64,000 nucleotides of DNA from Spirochaetaceae bacterium (GCA_020632655.1 JACKFD010000013.1:62001-126000); one strand, 5' to 3'; shown: positions 25,712 through 35,002, numbered from the stretch's first letter. Notes: generated by a model from the letters alone, not told the origin. Numbers and translations are program-made.

Positions 25712-25742
25712 GGAGCGGGGCGACGAGCCCGGGGAGGGGACG

Positions 25743-26177
25743 ATGGCGTTGGTGCGCAGTCGATGGGTCGAGCTCTTCTGGCGCTGGCATCCGCGGCTCT
25801 ATCGATGGTCGGGCGGGCGGATCGGCGGAGAGCTGGTGGGCCTCCCCGTGTTGCTGCTCGAGACGACGGGGAGGAGGACGGGGACCCGCCGGGAGACGGC
25901 GCTCACCTATCTGCCGCGGGGACGCGACTTCGTGGTGATCGCGTCCGTCCTGGGAGAGCCCCGGCATCCGGGCTGGTACCTGAACCTGCGCGCTACGCCG
26001 GGCTGTCGGGTGCAGGTCGGCCGCGAGCGCGTCGACTGCGTGGCGCGGGATGCCGAAGGCGAGGAGCGGGAGGCGATCTGGGACGCGCTCGTCGCGCGCT
26101 CGCCGGAGTACGAGGTCTACCGCGAGCGCACGGAGCGGCGGATTCCCGTGGTCGTGCTCGAGCGCGCCGCGGGTTAG
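25743..26177 (+). CDS. Deazaflavin-dependent (Ddn/Rv3547-like) nitroreductase family protein
   Basis: A 144-residue split-barrel protein of the F420H2-dependent quinone/nitro reductase family. LLLETTGRRTGTRRETALTY (about 34-53), then FVVIASVLGEPRHPGWYLNL and ATPGCRVQVG, are the family signature; the RTG-x-RR and PxWYxNL motifs bind the deazaflavin. The ATG at 25743 has GGGGAGGGG just upstream; a longer frame from 25689 lacks this. It lies directly downstream of the LLM oxidoreductase and is probably cotranscribed. Its partner substrate could be a quinone, as for actinobacterial members. Confidence 0.88.
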   Translation: MALVRSRWVELFWRWHPRLYRWSGGRIGGELVGLPVLLLETTGRRTGTRRETALTYLPRGRDFVVIASVLGEPRHPGWYLNLRATPGCRVQVGRERVDCVARDAEGEEREAIWDALVARSPEYEVYRERTERRIPVVVLERAAG

Positions 26178-26253
26178 TCCGCGACGACGTCGGCACGCCC
26201 GTCGCGTCGCGGGCCAGGCGGAGACGCCCCGAGAATCCCCGTCGTTCGTCGGA

Positions 26254-27639
26254 TCAGGAAGCCCCTCTCGGCCAGCGCGCGACGAAACGCGCCCCGGCCT
26301 CCGGACACGATCCCTCGCGCAGCTCGACGTCCCCGCCGTGCGCGCGCAGGATCGCGCGGCTGATCGGGAGGCCGAGTCCGAGACCGCTGCGGTCCGAGTC
26401 GTCGGTCCGGGCGAAGCGATCGAATACGCGCGTCCATTCGGCGATCGGGATGCCCGCGCCGCTGTCCTCGACCTCGAAGGCCACGAAATCGGGCTCGACG
26501 GCGTCGGTCGTCGCCCTGAGCCGGATGAAGCCGCCGGCCGGCACGTGTCGCCGCGCGTTGTCGAGCAGGTTGCCGAGGGCGCGCAGCATCAGGGCGACGT
26601 CGGCTCGGACCCGTCCGACCCGACACTCGACTTCGAAGCGGATCCCGGCCTCCTCGCAGGCCGGGCCGTAGATCTCGCGAAGCGTCTCGCAGAGCTCCGA
26701 GGCGTCGATCTCCTGCATCCGCGGACCGAGCTGGTCCCCCTCGCCGCGAGCGAGCAGCAGCAGGCCTTCGACGAGCCGCGCGATCTGTTCGGCGGTGCGA
26801 TGGATCTCCTCGATCGTGGCGGTCGAGGGGTCCTCCTCCGGATGCTCGAGGAGCCAGAGCTCCGTGGCGCTCGCGATGCGGTGGACCGGGGTGCGGAGCT
26901 CGTGGGCGACTTCGTGGCTGAAGCTCGTGATGCGCGCCAGGCCGGACTCGATCTGGTCGAGCAGCTGATTGACGGCGAGCGCATGTCGATCGACGTCGTC
27001 GCGAGTGCCGCGGGTCGCAAGTCGGGCGCCGAGTCGCGCGGGCTCGATCGATTCCGCGACCCGGGTCGCCTCTCGCAGCGGCGCGAGTGCGCGGCGCGTG
27101 GCCGGGAGGGCGACGATCGTCACGAGTCCGACGCCGATCGCGAGGCTCAGCCAGAAGCCGAAGAGGAGCTCGTCGCGTTCCTGCACGAAGCGATCGCTCG
27201 AGATCCAGATCGTCGCGGTCCTCCCGGGCGCGAGCCGTCGACTCGCGATCAGGTCCTCGCCTGCGCCGATGCCAACCGGCTGGAGCCATCGCCACCCCTG
27301 CGACGTCGCAGCAGCATCGGAGCGTGACCCACCTGCGACGAGGACATCGCCCGCTTGGTCGCGAACGCTGAATCCACCGCCGTCCCGCGCGAGCTGCTCC
27401 GTCAGCACGGACCACATCGTCTCACGCCGCTCCGCGTCCACCTCCTTCCAGGCGGAGGCCATCTGGTCGAGGCGCTCGTCCAGCTCACCCATCGTCAGCT
27501 CGAGGAGCTCGTTCGCCGAGAAGAGGTGCAGCCCGAAGAGTACGACCCCGACCAGGGGAGCAAAGAGGACGGCGAGATTCGCGCCGACGCGCACGTCGAC
27601 GCGCCGGGCGATGCGCTTCGATCGATCAATCGAACGCAT
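26254..27639 (-). CDS. Sensor histidine kinase of an efflux two-component system
   Basis: A 461-residue membrane kinase. Two helices (about 21-41 and 160-181) flank a periplasmic sensor of some 120 residues. A HAMP-like linker follows, then the phospho-accepting H246 in VAHELRTP, and an ATPase domain with NLLDNARRH (N box), VEDSGAGIP (G1) and GLGLGLPIS (G2). The layout is that of CusS/CzcS-type metal sensors, but no Met/His-rich metal site is obvious in the sensor loop. The ATG at 27639 overlaps the response regulator stop by 14 bases. The pair faces the tripartite pump genes, the likely target. Confidence 0.9.
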   Translation of the reverse strand: MRSIDRSKRIARRVDVRVGANLAVLFAPLVGVVLFGLHLFSANELLELTMGELDERLDQMASAWKEVDAERRETMWSVLTEQLARDGGGFSVRDQAGDVLVAGGSRSDAAATSQGWRWLQPVGIGAGEDLIASRRLAPGRTATIWISSDRFVQERDELLFGFWLSLAIGVGLVTIVALPATRRALAPLREATRVAESIEPARLGARLATRGTRDDVDRHALAVNQLLDQIESGLARITSFSHEVAHELRTPVHRIASATELWLLEHPEEDPSTATIEEIHRTAEQIARLVEGLLLLARGEGDQLGPRMQEIDASELCETLREIYGPACEEAGIRFEVECRVGRVRADVALMLRALGNLLDNARRHVPAGGFIRLRATTDAVEPDFVAFEVEDSGAGIPIAEWTRVFDRFARTDDSDRSGLGLGLPISRAILRAHGGDVELREGSCPEAGARFVARWPRGAS

Positions 27640-28279
27640 AGCCCACCCCCCGCACCGTGCGGATCGGATCGAGCGGCTCGAGCTTCCGACGCAGGCGATT
27701 GACGTGCACATCGACGACGTTCGTGCCGGGGTCGAAGCGGTAGCCCCAGACGAGCTCGAGCAGCAGAGCCCGATTGAGGACCTCCCCGCGTCGTTCGACG
27801 AACGCGAGCAGGAGATCGAATTCCGTGCGGGTCAGGTCGAGGCGGTGGCCCTGACACAGCACGCGGCGATGGATCGGATCGATCTCGAGCCCGTCGACCC
27901 GGATCGGGTCGACGCGCTTCGCGGGACGCCTGAGAAGTGCGCGCAGCCGCGCCAGCAGCTCGGCGAAGGCGAAGGGCTTCACGAGGTAGTCGTCGGCGCC
28001 CCGATCGAGCCCCTCGACGCGATCCGAGATCCCGTCGAGGGCGGTCAGCATCAGCACGGGCACGTGCAGCCGGCTTTCGCGGATCCGTTCGAGGACGTCG
28101 TACCCGCTGCCGCCCGGAACCATCACGTCGAGGATCGCCGCATCGATCGGTCCCTCGGCGAGCTGCGCGATCGCCGCCGCGACGTCCGCCGCGTGGGCGA
28201 CCTCGAATCCCTGCCCTTCGAGCCCACGCCGAAGCGTCTGCGCCGTCCGGACGTCGTCCTCCAGGAAGAGGATCCTCAC
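27626..28279 (-). CDS. OmpR-family response regulator
   Basis: A 217-residue regulator. The receiver has the acidic pair (LEDD, 6-9), the phospho-acceptor D51 (AILDVMVPG) and K100 (DDYLVKPFAF). The C-terminal winged helix includes LTRTEFDLLLAFVERRGEVL and NVVDVHVNRLRRKLEP, close to CusR/CopR/CzcR proteins. The start is a GTG at 28279 preceded by GAGGGGAG; in-frame extension upstream reads into the intergenic region. It is translationally overlapped by the kinase gene. A perfect 14-base palindrome 91 bases upstream, between it and the pump operon, is the best candidate binding site. Confidence 0.92.
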   Translation of the reverse strand: MRILFLEDDVRTAQTLRRGLEGQGFEVAHAADVAAAIAQLAEGPIDAAILDVMVPGGSGYDVLERIRESRLHVPVLMLTALDGISDRVEGLDRGADDYLVKPFAFAELLARLRALLRRPAKRVDPIRVDGLEIDPIHRRVLCQGHRLDLTRTEFDLLLAFVERRGEVLNRALLLELVWGYRFDPGTNVVDVHVNRLRRKLEPLDPIRTVRGVGYAFD

Positions 28280-28369
28280 GTGCTCCCCTCGTCGTGCTCG
28301 TTCACGCCGTCGACCGCCGAGAAGGTACGCAGGAACGCCATCCGGTGGCCAGGCAGCGAAGATGAAGAA

Positions 28370-28383
28370 GCGTTCATGAACGC
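28370..28383. promoter_or_regulatory. Perfect 14-base palindrome in the regulator-pump intergenic region
   Basis: GCGTTCATGAACGC is its own reverse complement. It lies 91 bases before the response regulator start and 45 before the outer-membrane gene start. CusR/CopR-type regulators bind palindromic boxes, so this is a plausible shared operator. ATGAA also occurs as a direct repeat 14 bases apart across the left arm. Confidence 0.5.
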
Positions 28384-28427
28384 GATCCGATCTGGGACGG
28401 GCGGGCGGCGTCCGATAGAAACCCCTC

Positions 28428-29822
28428 ATGACGATCCGGATCCCCGTCGTACTCGCCTTCGTGTCGCTCTGCGTCGCAGGCTGTCTGCACGCGCCGCCCG
28501 CACCCCTCTCTGCGGAGGCCTCCGCCGACCGACTGGACGAACGATCGCCGTCCTCGGCCGACGTCCGGGAGGTGCTCGCCCTGTGGCGTGGCGAGCCGGT
28601 CGAGGCCTGGCCGCCCGAGGTCTGGAGCCTGGACGCCCTGCTGGCGGCGGCGATCGTCCACCACCCGATGCTCGCGATCGCCCGATCCGATCGCGCGCTC
28701 TCGGAGGCCCATCGTCGCGCGGTCGCGCAGCTGCGGAACCCGACGCTCCAGATCCAGCCCACACGGGTCGCGGGTCCGACGAGCGCCGTCTCGCCCTGGA
28801 TCGCGAGCATCCGTCCGACCTTCTACTTCGAGACGGCCGGCAAGCGTCGGCGTCGGATCGCGGCGGCGGAGGCTCGCGCGCGTGGCAGCGCTTCGACGCT
28901 CGAGCGGGACCTCTGGCTCGTGCGCGAAGCGGTCTTCCGGGCCGCGTTGTCGACGCGCGCCTGTGAGCGCCGCCGGCTCGTGCGCGAGCGGCTCGAAGCG
29001 TTCCAGCACGAGCTGCTCGACCAGCTCGAGCAGAAGCGGGTGACGGGGGCGGTCTCCGCGGGCGAGGTCGATCAGGCGCGGGCGGCCGTCGCGCAGGCTG
29101 CGGCCGATCGTGTTGCGGCCCAGCGTCTCGAGGTCGAGGCACGCGTAGCCCTCGCGACGGCGCTCGGTGTTCCGCTGGCTTCGCTCGAGCACCTCGTGCT
29201 CGATCCGGCGATCGATGCCGTGGGCGAGGCGGTGCGGGGGCTCGACGCCTCCGCACTCCGTCGCGCCGGGCTGACCGGCCGTCCCGACGTGTTGGCGTCA
29301 TTGGCGGAGTACGACGCGACGGAGGAGGAGCTGCGACTCGAGCTCGCGAAGCAGTACCCCGACGTGCAGCTCGGGCCCGGCTACGAGTACGACCAGGGGA
29401 CGGATCGATGGTCGCTGCAGCTCACGATCGGCCTGCCCATCCTCAGCCAGAATCGCGGCGGGATCGCGGAGGCGATCGCCGCCCGCGCTCGCGCGGCGGC
29501 CCGATTCGAGGCCGTACAGCTGACGGTCCTCGAGGAGATCGATGCCGCGGCGGCGACGTTCCGAAGCAGTCGCGACGAGCGCACACGGCTCGAAGAGCGA
29601 CTCGCGACGGCGAACGCGCAGCTCGTGCGGGCCCGGGACGCGCGTGCGGCGGGCGCACTCGCCCGGGCGGCGGTGGTCGCGAAGGAGATCGAGGTCGGGC
29701 AGGCGCAGCTCGCCTATCTCGATGCGGTCGAGCGCAATGGTCTCGCCTTCGTGCAGCTCGAGCAGGCCGTGGAGCCGAGGGAAGCGAGCGGGAAGCTGTT
29801 CGAGATGGGGACGTTGCGATGA
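28428..29822 (+). CDS. TolC/CzcC-family outer-membrane efflux lipoprotein
   Basis: A 464-residue outer-membrane channel protein. The N-terminal signal ends LCVAGC, a lipobox with the acylated cysteine near residue 19. The mature part has the two repeated helical-hairpin units of the OEP fold: long coiled coils rich in Ala/Arg/Glu (about 150-235 and 365-440), and beta segments such as TDRWSLQLTIGLPILSQNRG. CzcC/CusC-like members pair with heavy-metal RND pumps, as here. The stop overlaps the adaptor start (ATGA), so the genes are coupled. The ribosome site is weak. Confidence 0.88.
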   Translation: MTIRIPVVLAFVSLCVAGCLHAPPAPLSAEASADRLDERSPSSADVREVLALWRGEPVEAWPPEVWSLDALLAAAIVHHPMLAIARSDRALSEAHRRAVAQLRNPTLQIQPTRVAGPTSAVSPWIASIRPTFYFETAGKRRRRIAAAEARARGSASTLERDLWLVREAVFRAALSTRACERRRLVRERLEAFQHELLDQLEQKRVTGAVSAGEVDQARAAVAQAAADRVAAQRLEVEARVALATALGVPLASLEHLVLDPAIDAVGEAVRGLDASALRRAGLTGRPDVLASLAEYDATEEELRLELAKQYPDVQLGPGYEYDQGTDRWSLQLTIGLPILSQNRGGIAEAIAARARAAARFEAVQLTVLEEIDAAAATFRSSRDERTRLEERLATANAQLVRARDARAAGALARAAVVAKEIEVGQAQLAYLDAVERNGLAFVQLEQAVEPREASGKLFEMGTLR

Positions 29823-30784
29823 TGGACCCGCGGCGGGCGCTCGCGCTGCTCGGGGCAGCGATCTTGTCCTGGACGCTCGCCACGCACGCGTTCCCGTCCC
29901 GTCCGGCGAGCGCCCTCGCGGATCCACCCGTCGCGAGCCTCGCGGCGAGCGGTGCGTCGACGGATGCGCAGGCCGGCTTCGAGCTCGTCGAGACCCGGCC
30001 CGCCACGATCCGGCCGAGGGTCCGCGGTTATGGACGCATTCTCGATCCGCTCCCGATCGTGGAGGCGATCGCCCTTCGCGATGCGGCGAAGGCGGCGTCC
30101 GATCAGACCCGCGCCGAGCTGGCTCGCGTGCGGACGCTCGCCCGGAACGAGGAGAACGCCTCGATCCGCGACCTGCAGCTCGCGATCGCGGCCGAGGCGC
30201 GGGCGGCGAGCGACCTCGAGACGGCGCGTGCCCGACTGGTCGGCCTCGTCGGTCCCGAGCTCGAACGCGATCGCGATCTCTCCGCTCTGGCTCGACGCCT
30301 GCGCGATCGGGAGACGTCGCTCGTTCGTGTGGGCGTGCCCGGTGATCCGCCGGCCCTCGACCCCGAGCAGGGCGTCGAGCTGACGACGCGTAGATCGCAG
30401 GCGACCGCGAAGGGCGTGCGCTTCGTCGGCGTCGCCCCGCTCGCCGATCCCGGCCTGCCGGGCGCCGGCTGGCTCTTCCTCGTGGTCTCGCCGATGCCTG
30501 CGCCGGGAACGCCGGTATTCGCGTCGATCCAGACGGGGGGCGGGCCGATTCCGGGGGGCGTCGTGCCGTGTCGGGCGATTCTGCGCAACGCCGGACGGGA
30601 GCTGGTCTTCGTACGTCTGGGCGACGGGTCCTTCGAGCGGCGCGAGGTCGTGATGGTCGAGTCCGGAAGCGACGACTGCTTCCTGTCGAGCGGCGTCGCG
30701 CCCGGCGAGCGGGTCGTCGCGACGGGCGCACAGCAGCTGCTCTCGAGCGAGCTCCTCGGGACGCAGGACGCCGCATCGCCTTGA
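29819..30784 (+). CDS. Periplasmic adaptor subunit of the RND pump (atypical)
   Basis: A 321-residue membrane-fusion protein linking pump and outer-membrane channel. A signal or anchor (about 9-32) is followed by a beta strand region (RVRGYGRILDPLPIVEAIA), a coiled coil (80-145) and a C-terminal barrel with PCRAILRNAGRELVFVRLGD. It ends in VAPGERVVATGAQQLLSSEL, a standard adaptor ending. The usual paired lipoyl halves flanking the hairpin are poorly recognisable, and the protein is shorter than most CzcB/CusB members (about 380-450). Two adjacent ATGs (29819, 29822) are possible. It overlaps the previous stop and precedes the pump by 19 bases. Confidence 0.8.
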   Translation: MMDPRRALALLGAAILSWTLATHAFPSRPASALADPPVASLAASGASTDAQAGFELVETRPATIRPRVRGYGRILDPLPIVEAIALRDAAKAASDQTRAELARVRTLARNEENASIRDLQLAIAAEARAASDLETARARLVGLVGPELERDRDLSALARRLRDRETSLVRVGVPGDPPALDPEQGVELTTRRSQATAKGVRFVGVAPLADPGLPGAGWLFLVVSPMPAPGTPVFASIQTGGGPIPGGVVPCRAILRNAGRELVFVRLGDGSFERREVVMVESGSDDCFLSSGVAPGERVVATGAQQLLSSELLGTQDAASP

Positions 30785-30803
30785 GTCGGGAGAAGCGCCC
30801 CGC

Positions 30804-33800
30804 ATGCTGACCTGGATCATCGAGACGTCGCTCCGCAATCGCGTGCTCGTCGCGATGGTCGCGCTCGGCGTGCTGGTCTTCGGGCTGGATGCGACGCGAA
30901 AGGCGCGTCTCGACGTCTTTCCCGACTTCGTGCCGCCGCAGGTGACGATCCAGACGGAGGCGCCGGGACTCACGCCCGATCAGGTCGAGCTGCTCGTCAC
31001 GACCCCGCTCGAGACGACGCTCGGCGGCGTGCTCGGACTCGAGACGCTCCGCTCCGAATCCATCCAGGGCCTCTCGGTCATCCAGGCGGTCTTCCGGGAA
31101 GGCGTCGACGTGATGACGATCCGGCAGGCCGTGAACGAGCGCGTCGCCCTCGCGGCGTCGCGACTGCCGCTCGGGGTCGCGTCGCCGACGGTCGAGCCCT
31201 TGACCTCGTCGACGATGGACGTCTTGAAGATCGGGCTCGTCTCCGAGCGGATCGACGCCATGGCGCTGCGGGATCTCGCGACCTGGACGGTGCAGCCGAA
31301 GCTGCTCTCGGTACCCGGTGTGGCGCGGGTGAACGTCTTCGGCGGAGAGCGCCGGCAGCTGCAGATCCGGATCCATCCCGACGAGCTCGTCGCGCGGGGG
31401 CTCGCGCCCGCGGACGTGGCCGCGGCGGCTCGTCGCGCGACGGGCGTCGTCGGCGCCGGCTTCGTCGACACCGAGAGTCAGCGGATCACGATCCGGAGCG
31501 AAGGCGAGTCCCCGACGGCCGACATCCTCGCGGAGGTGCTCCTGCAGCGCCCGTCGGGTGGTACGCCGGTTCGCCTCGGAGACGTGGCGGAGGTCGTCGA
31601 GACCGGTGCCCTCAAGTTCGGCGACGCAACGGTCCAGGGCCGACCCGGCGTGCTGCTCACGGTATCGAGCCAATACGGCTCGAATACCCTCGAGGTGACG
31701 AGCGCACTCGAGCACGCGCTCGACGAGCTGCAGCCGCTCTTCGACGCACAGGGCGTAGAGCTCTTCCGACGACTGCACAGGCCGGCGACCTTCATCGAGA
31801 CGGCGCTCGGCAATCTCCGCTCCTCGCTCGTCGTCGGCGCCGTACTCGTGGCGCTGGTGCTCGTGCCCTTCCTCGGCGAGGTACGGACCGCTGCGATCTC
31901 GGTCGTCGCGATCCCGCTCTCGTTGCTCGGGGCAGTGCTCACGCTCGAGTGGCTCGGCGCGACCCTCGACACGATGACGCTCGGGGGCCTCGCGATCGCG
32001 ATCGGAGAGGTCGTCGACGACGCCATCATCGACGTCGAGAACATCGTCCACCGCCTACGCGAGAACGCCCTCCGCGCCGAGCCCGAGCCCGTCTTCCAGA
32101 TCGTCCTCCGCGCTTCGGGCGAGGTGCGTGGCGCGGTCGTGCACGCGACGCTGATCGTCGGGCTGGTCTTCGTCCCGGTCCTCACGCTCTCGGGCATCGC
32201 GGGTCGCTTCTTCGCGCCGCTGGCGCAGGCCTATCTCCTTGCCGTCTCCTTCTCGTTGCTGGTCGCTCTGACCGTCACGCCCGCGCTCTGTCTGCTCCTC
32301 TTCGACGGGCGCGTCCGATCGATGACCGAGCCGCGTCTGCAGACCTGGCTGAAGGAACGCTATGAGCGCCTCCTCGAGCGCGTGCTCGATCGACCGCGGC
32401 CGTTGGTCGTCGTCTCGCTCGTCGCGAGCGTGCTGGCGATCGGCGTCGTTCCCTTCCTGGGCGGCGACTTCCTGCCCGCGTTCCGGGAGAGTCATCTCGT
32501 GCTGCAGATCTCGGAGGCGCCGGGCGCGTCGATCGACGAGATGCTCCGGATCGGTGGGCGCGTATCGAACGAGCTGCTCGGCTGGCCGGAGATCGCGACG
32601 GTCGAGCAGCAGGTCGGTCGGGCCGAGCAGGGTGAGGACACCTGGGGACCGCATCGCAGCGAGATGCACGTCGAGCTCTCGCCCGCCGCCGCCGGGCACG
32701 AGGAGGAGGTCGGCGACCGGGTCCGTGCCTTCCTGGCCGGGATTCCGGGCATCGAGTACGAAGTGCTCAGCTTTCTCGACGATCGCGTGAGCGAGACGCT
32801 GACCGGCGAGACGGCTCCCTTCGTCGTCAACGTGAGCGGGACCGACCTCGACGCCCTCGAGCGCACGGCGGATCGGGTCGCCGCCGTGCTGCAGGGCGTG
32901 CCGGGTGCGTCGGAGGTGCGTGTCAAGGCGCCGTCGGGGTCACCGATGCTCGCGGTCCGCCTGCGGCCGGAGCGTCTCGTCGCGCACGGCTTCCAGCCGA
33001 TGGACGTGCTCGACGCCGTGCACCTCGCCTATCAAGGCGAGGTCGTGGCTCAGGTCCACCGCGCCGGCCGACCCGTGGACGTCGTCGCCATCCTCGACGA
33101 GCCGTCTCGGCGCGAGCCCGGGGACGTCGCGAGCCTGCTCGTTCGGGGTGTGGGCGGCGAGCTCGTTCCGCTCGGTCTGCTCGCCGATGTCGAGCTGACG
33201 AGCGGGCGGGAGTCGATCCTGCACGAGGACCTGCGTCGGCGGCAGAGCGTGGTCTGCGTGCCGCGTGGGCGTGATGCCGTCTCCTTCGCGAACGAGGCGA
33301 TCGCGACCCTGCGCAAAGGGGTTCCGCTCCCACCCGGAACCGATCTCGAGTTCCGCGGAACGGCGCAGGCCCAGATCGAGGCGCGGCGGGAGCTCCAGAT
33401 CGAATCCGCGGCCGTCGCAGCGGGGATCGCCGTCGTGCTCTGGCTCGCGTTCCGGGATCTGCGTGCGGTCGCGCTGATCCTGGTGAACGTGCCCTTCGCG
33501 CTCGTCGGCGGCGTGCTGGCGATCCTCGCGGCGGGGGCATTCGATCCGGCGATCCGCGAGCTCACGATGGGATCCCTCGTCGGGTTCATCACGCTCTTCG
33601 GGATCACGATGCGGAACTCGATCGTGCTGATCTCGCGTTATGCGGATCTCGTCCGGGAGACCGGAGCGGCCTGGGGGCGGGCGCTCGTGGTGCGGGGGGC
33701 GCGGGATCGCGTCGTGCCGATCGTGATGACGGCGCTCGTCACGGGACTCGGGCTGCTGCCGCTGGCGGTCGGGACGGGGACGCCGGGACGGGAGATCGAG

Positions 33801-33947
33801 GGGCCGATGGCGATCGTCATCCTCGGCGGGCTCGCGAGCTCGACGGTCCTGAACCTCGCGCTGCTCCCGGTGCTCGCCGGACGATTCGGGCGCTTCGAGG
33901 CGGGGGGCGGGGACGAGGCGGGGGGCGGGGGCGCGGGGCGACGGTGA
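30804..33947 (+). CDS. RND efflux pump, heavy-metal (CusA/CzcA-like) type
   Basis: A 1047-residue inner-membrane proton-driven pump with 12 helices and two large periplasmic loops. The first-loop pattern (PDFVPPQVTIQTEAPGLTPD, then LGVASPTVEPLTSSTMDV) and GVARVNVFGGERRQLQI are those of the heavy-metal group. Helix 4 has GEVVDDAIIDVENIVHRLRE, the charged relay motif in the D-x3-VEN style. The C-terminal GFITLFGITMRNSIVLISRY matches helix 10 of the group. No clear metal-binding methionine triad is visible, so the cargo could be metal or organic. The ATG follows GGGAGAAG. Confidence 0.92.
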   Translation: MLTWIIETSLRNRVLVAMVALGVLVFGLDATRKARLDVFPDFVPPQVTIQTEAPGLTPDQVELLVTTPLETTLGGVLGLETLRSESIQGLSVIQAVFREGVDVMTIRQAVNERVALAASRLPLGVASPTVEPLTSSTMDVLKIGLVSERIDAMALRDLATWTVQPKLLSVPGVARVNVFGGERRQLQIRIHPDELVARGLAPADVAAAARRATGVVGAGFVDTESQRITIRSEGESPTADILAEVLLQRPSGGTPVRLGDVAEVVETGALKFGDATVQGRPGVLLTVSSQYGSNTLEVTSALEHALDELQPLFDAQGVELFRRLHRPATFIETALGNLRSSLVVGAVLVALVLVPFLGEVRTAAISVVAIPLSLLGAVLTLEWLGATLDTMTLGGLAIAIGEVVDDAIIDVENIVHRLRENALRAEPEPVFQIVLRASGEVRGAVVHATLIVGLVFVPVLTLSGIAGRFFAPLAQAYLLAVSFSLLVALTVTPALCLLLFDGRVRSMTEPRLQTWLKERYERLLERVLDRPRPLVVVSLVASVLAIGVVPFLGGDFLPAFRESHLVLQISEAPGASIDEMLRIGGRVSNELLGWPEIATVEQQVGRAEQGEDTWGPHRSEMHVELSPAAAGHEEEVGDRVRAFLAGIPGIEYEVLSFLDDRVSETLTGETAPFVVNVSGTDLDALERTADRVAAVLQGVPGASEVRVKAPSGSPMLAVRLRPERLVAHGFQPMDVLDAVHLAYQGEVVAQVHRAGRPVDVVAILDEPSRREPGDVASLLVRGVGGELVPLGLLADVELTSGRESILHEDLRRRQSVVCVPRGRDAVSFANEAIATLRKGVPLPPGTDLEFRGTAQAQIEARRELQIESAAVAAGIAVVLWLAFRDLRAVALILVNVPFALVGGVLAILAAGAFDPAIRELTMGSLVGFITLFGITMRNSIVLISRYADLVRETGAAWGRALVVRGARDRVVPIVMTALVTGLGLLPLAVGTGTPGREIEGPMAIVILGGLASSTVLNLALLPVLAGRFGRFEAGGGDEAGGGGAGRR

Positions 33948-33955
33948 TCCGCTCG

Positions 33956-34891
33956 TCAGTCGCGGATCTGGGCCGCGAGACGGGCCGCCGCCTCTTCGAA
34001 CTCCCGGACCGTGTCCGCGATGATCGCGGCGACCGGGCGCACGGAGTCGATCCGGCCCGCGACCTGACCCGTGAGCGCGACGCCCTCCTCGAGGCGTCCC
34101 TCGAAGTAGACCGCGTGCACGCCGCCGCCGAGTCCCCGCATCGCGTCGCCGTCTCCCTGCTCGAAGCGCTCCGTCGTCGTCGTGCGCAGCGCGCGCAGGG
34201 CGGGTCCGTTCGGCGTGCGCAGGAAGGCCGTGTCCGTCTCCGCGGCGGCGACGATCGCCTGCTTCCAGGCGTCGTGGACGGGCGACTCGAGGGCCGAGAC
34301 CATGCGCGTGCCCATCTGCACGCCCTCGGCGCCGAGCGCGAAGGCCGCCGCCATCGACACACCGTCGCAGATGCCGCCCGCGGCGATGATCGGGACGTCG
34401 ACGCGCGAGCGCACGAGCGGGAGCAGGACCAGGCTCGAGACCGGGCGCGGGTTCTTGAAGCCGCCGCCTTCGCCGCCTTCCACGATCAGGCCGTCGACCC
34501 CGGCATCGACCGCCTTGAGGGCGGCACGCAGGGTCGGCACGACGTGGTAGACCGTGAGGCCCGCCTGCTTGAGCGCCTTCGTGTACTGCGTCGGACTGCC
34601 AGCGGACGTCGTGACGAAGCGGACGCCTTCGCCGGCGACGAACTCGACGATCGAGGGGTCGCGCACGAAGGCCTGGGCGATGTTCACGCCGAAGGGGAGG
34701 CCCAGGCTCTTCATCTTCGAGATCTCGCCGCGGATCGCGTCGAGCTCGCCGGAGGAGGTCTCGATGATGCCGAGGGCGCCGGCCTGCGAGACGGCGGAGG
34801 CGAGCTGCGCCCGCGCGATCCAGCCCATCGGCGCCTGTACGATCGGGACCTCGACGCCGAGGTCGCGGGTCACGCGGTTGTCGAAGCGCAT
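33956..34891 (-). CDS. NPD-type flavoprotein (nitronate monooxygenase family)
   Basis: A 311-residue TIM-barrel FMN protein related to nitronate monooxygenase and FabK-type enoyl reductases. PIVQAPMGWIARAQLASAVSQAG (in part) opens the barrel. GVNIAQAFVRDPSIV and PIIAAGGICDGVSMAAAFALGAEGVQMGTR (in part) form the FMN phosphate site. In place of the catalytic histidine of class I nitronate monooxygenases (GGH), the loop reads VEGGEGGGFKNPRPVSS, so it belongs to a different subclass and the reaction is uncertain. The ATG at 34891 follows AAGGAG; upstream frame is intergenic. It converges with the pump gene, 8 bases apart. Confidence 0.82.
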   Translation of the reverse strand: MRFDNRVTRDLGVEVPIVQAPMGWIARAQLASAVSQAGALGIIETSSGELDAIRGEISKMKSLGLPFGVNIAQAFVRDPSIVEFVAGEGVRFVTTSAGSPTQYTKALKQAGLTVYHVVPTLRAALKAVDAGVDGLIVEGGEGGGFKNPRPVSSLVLLPLVRSRVDVPIIAAGGICDGVSMAAAFALGAEGVQMGTRMVSALESPVHDAWKQAIVAAAETDTAFLRTPNGPALRALRTTTTERFEQGDGDAMRGLGGGVHAVYFEGRLEEGVALTGQVAGRIDSVRPVAAIIADTVREFEEAAARLAAQIRD

Positions 34892-35002
34892 CGCGAGCTC
34901 CTTCGTCGGATCGCGGTAGCTGGATCCGGCGCGCCAGCGTAGCCCCTGGGCGCGGGGGCGTCGCCGGTGGGCGGCCGCGATCGCTGGTGTAGCTTGCGCT
35001 CG

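Noticed and set aside
29298..32051. 917-codon minus-strand frame over the pump operon
   Set aside because: Crosses three well-supported genes and has no recognisable domain; a codon-bias shadow.
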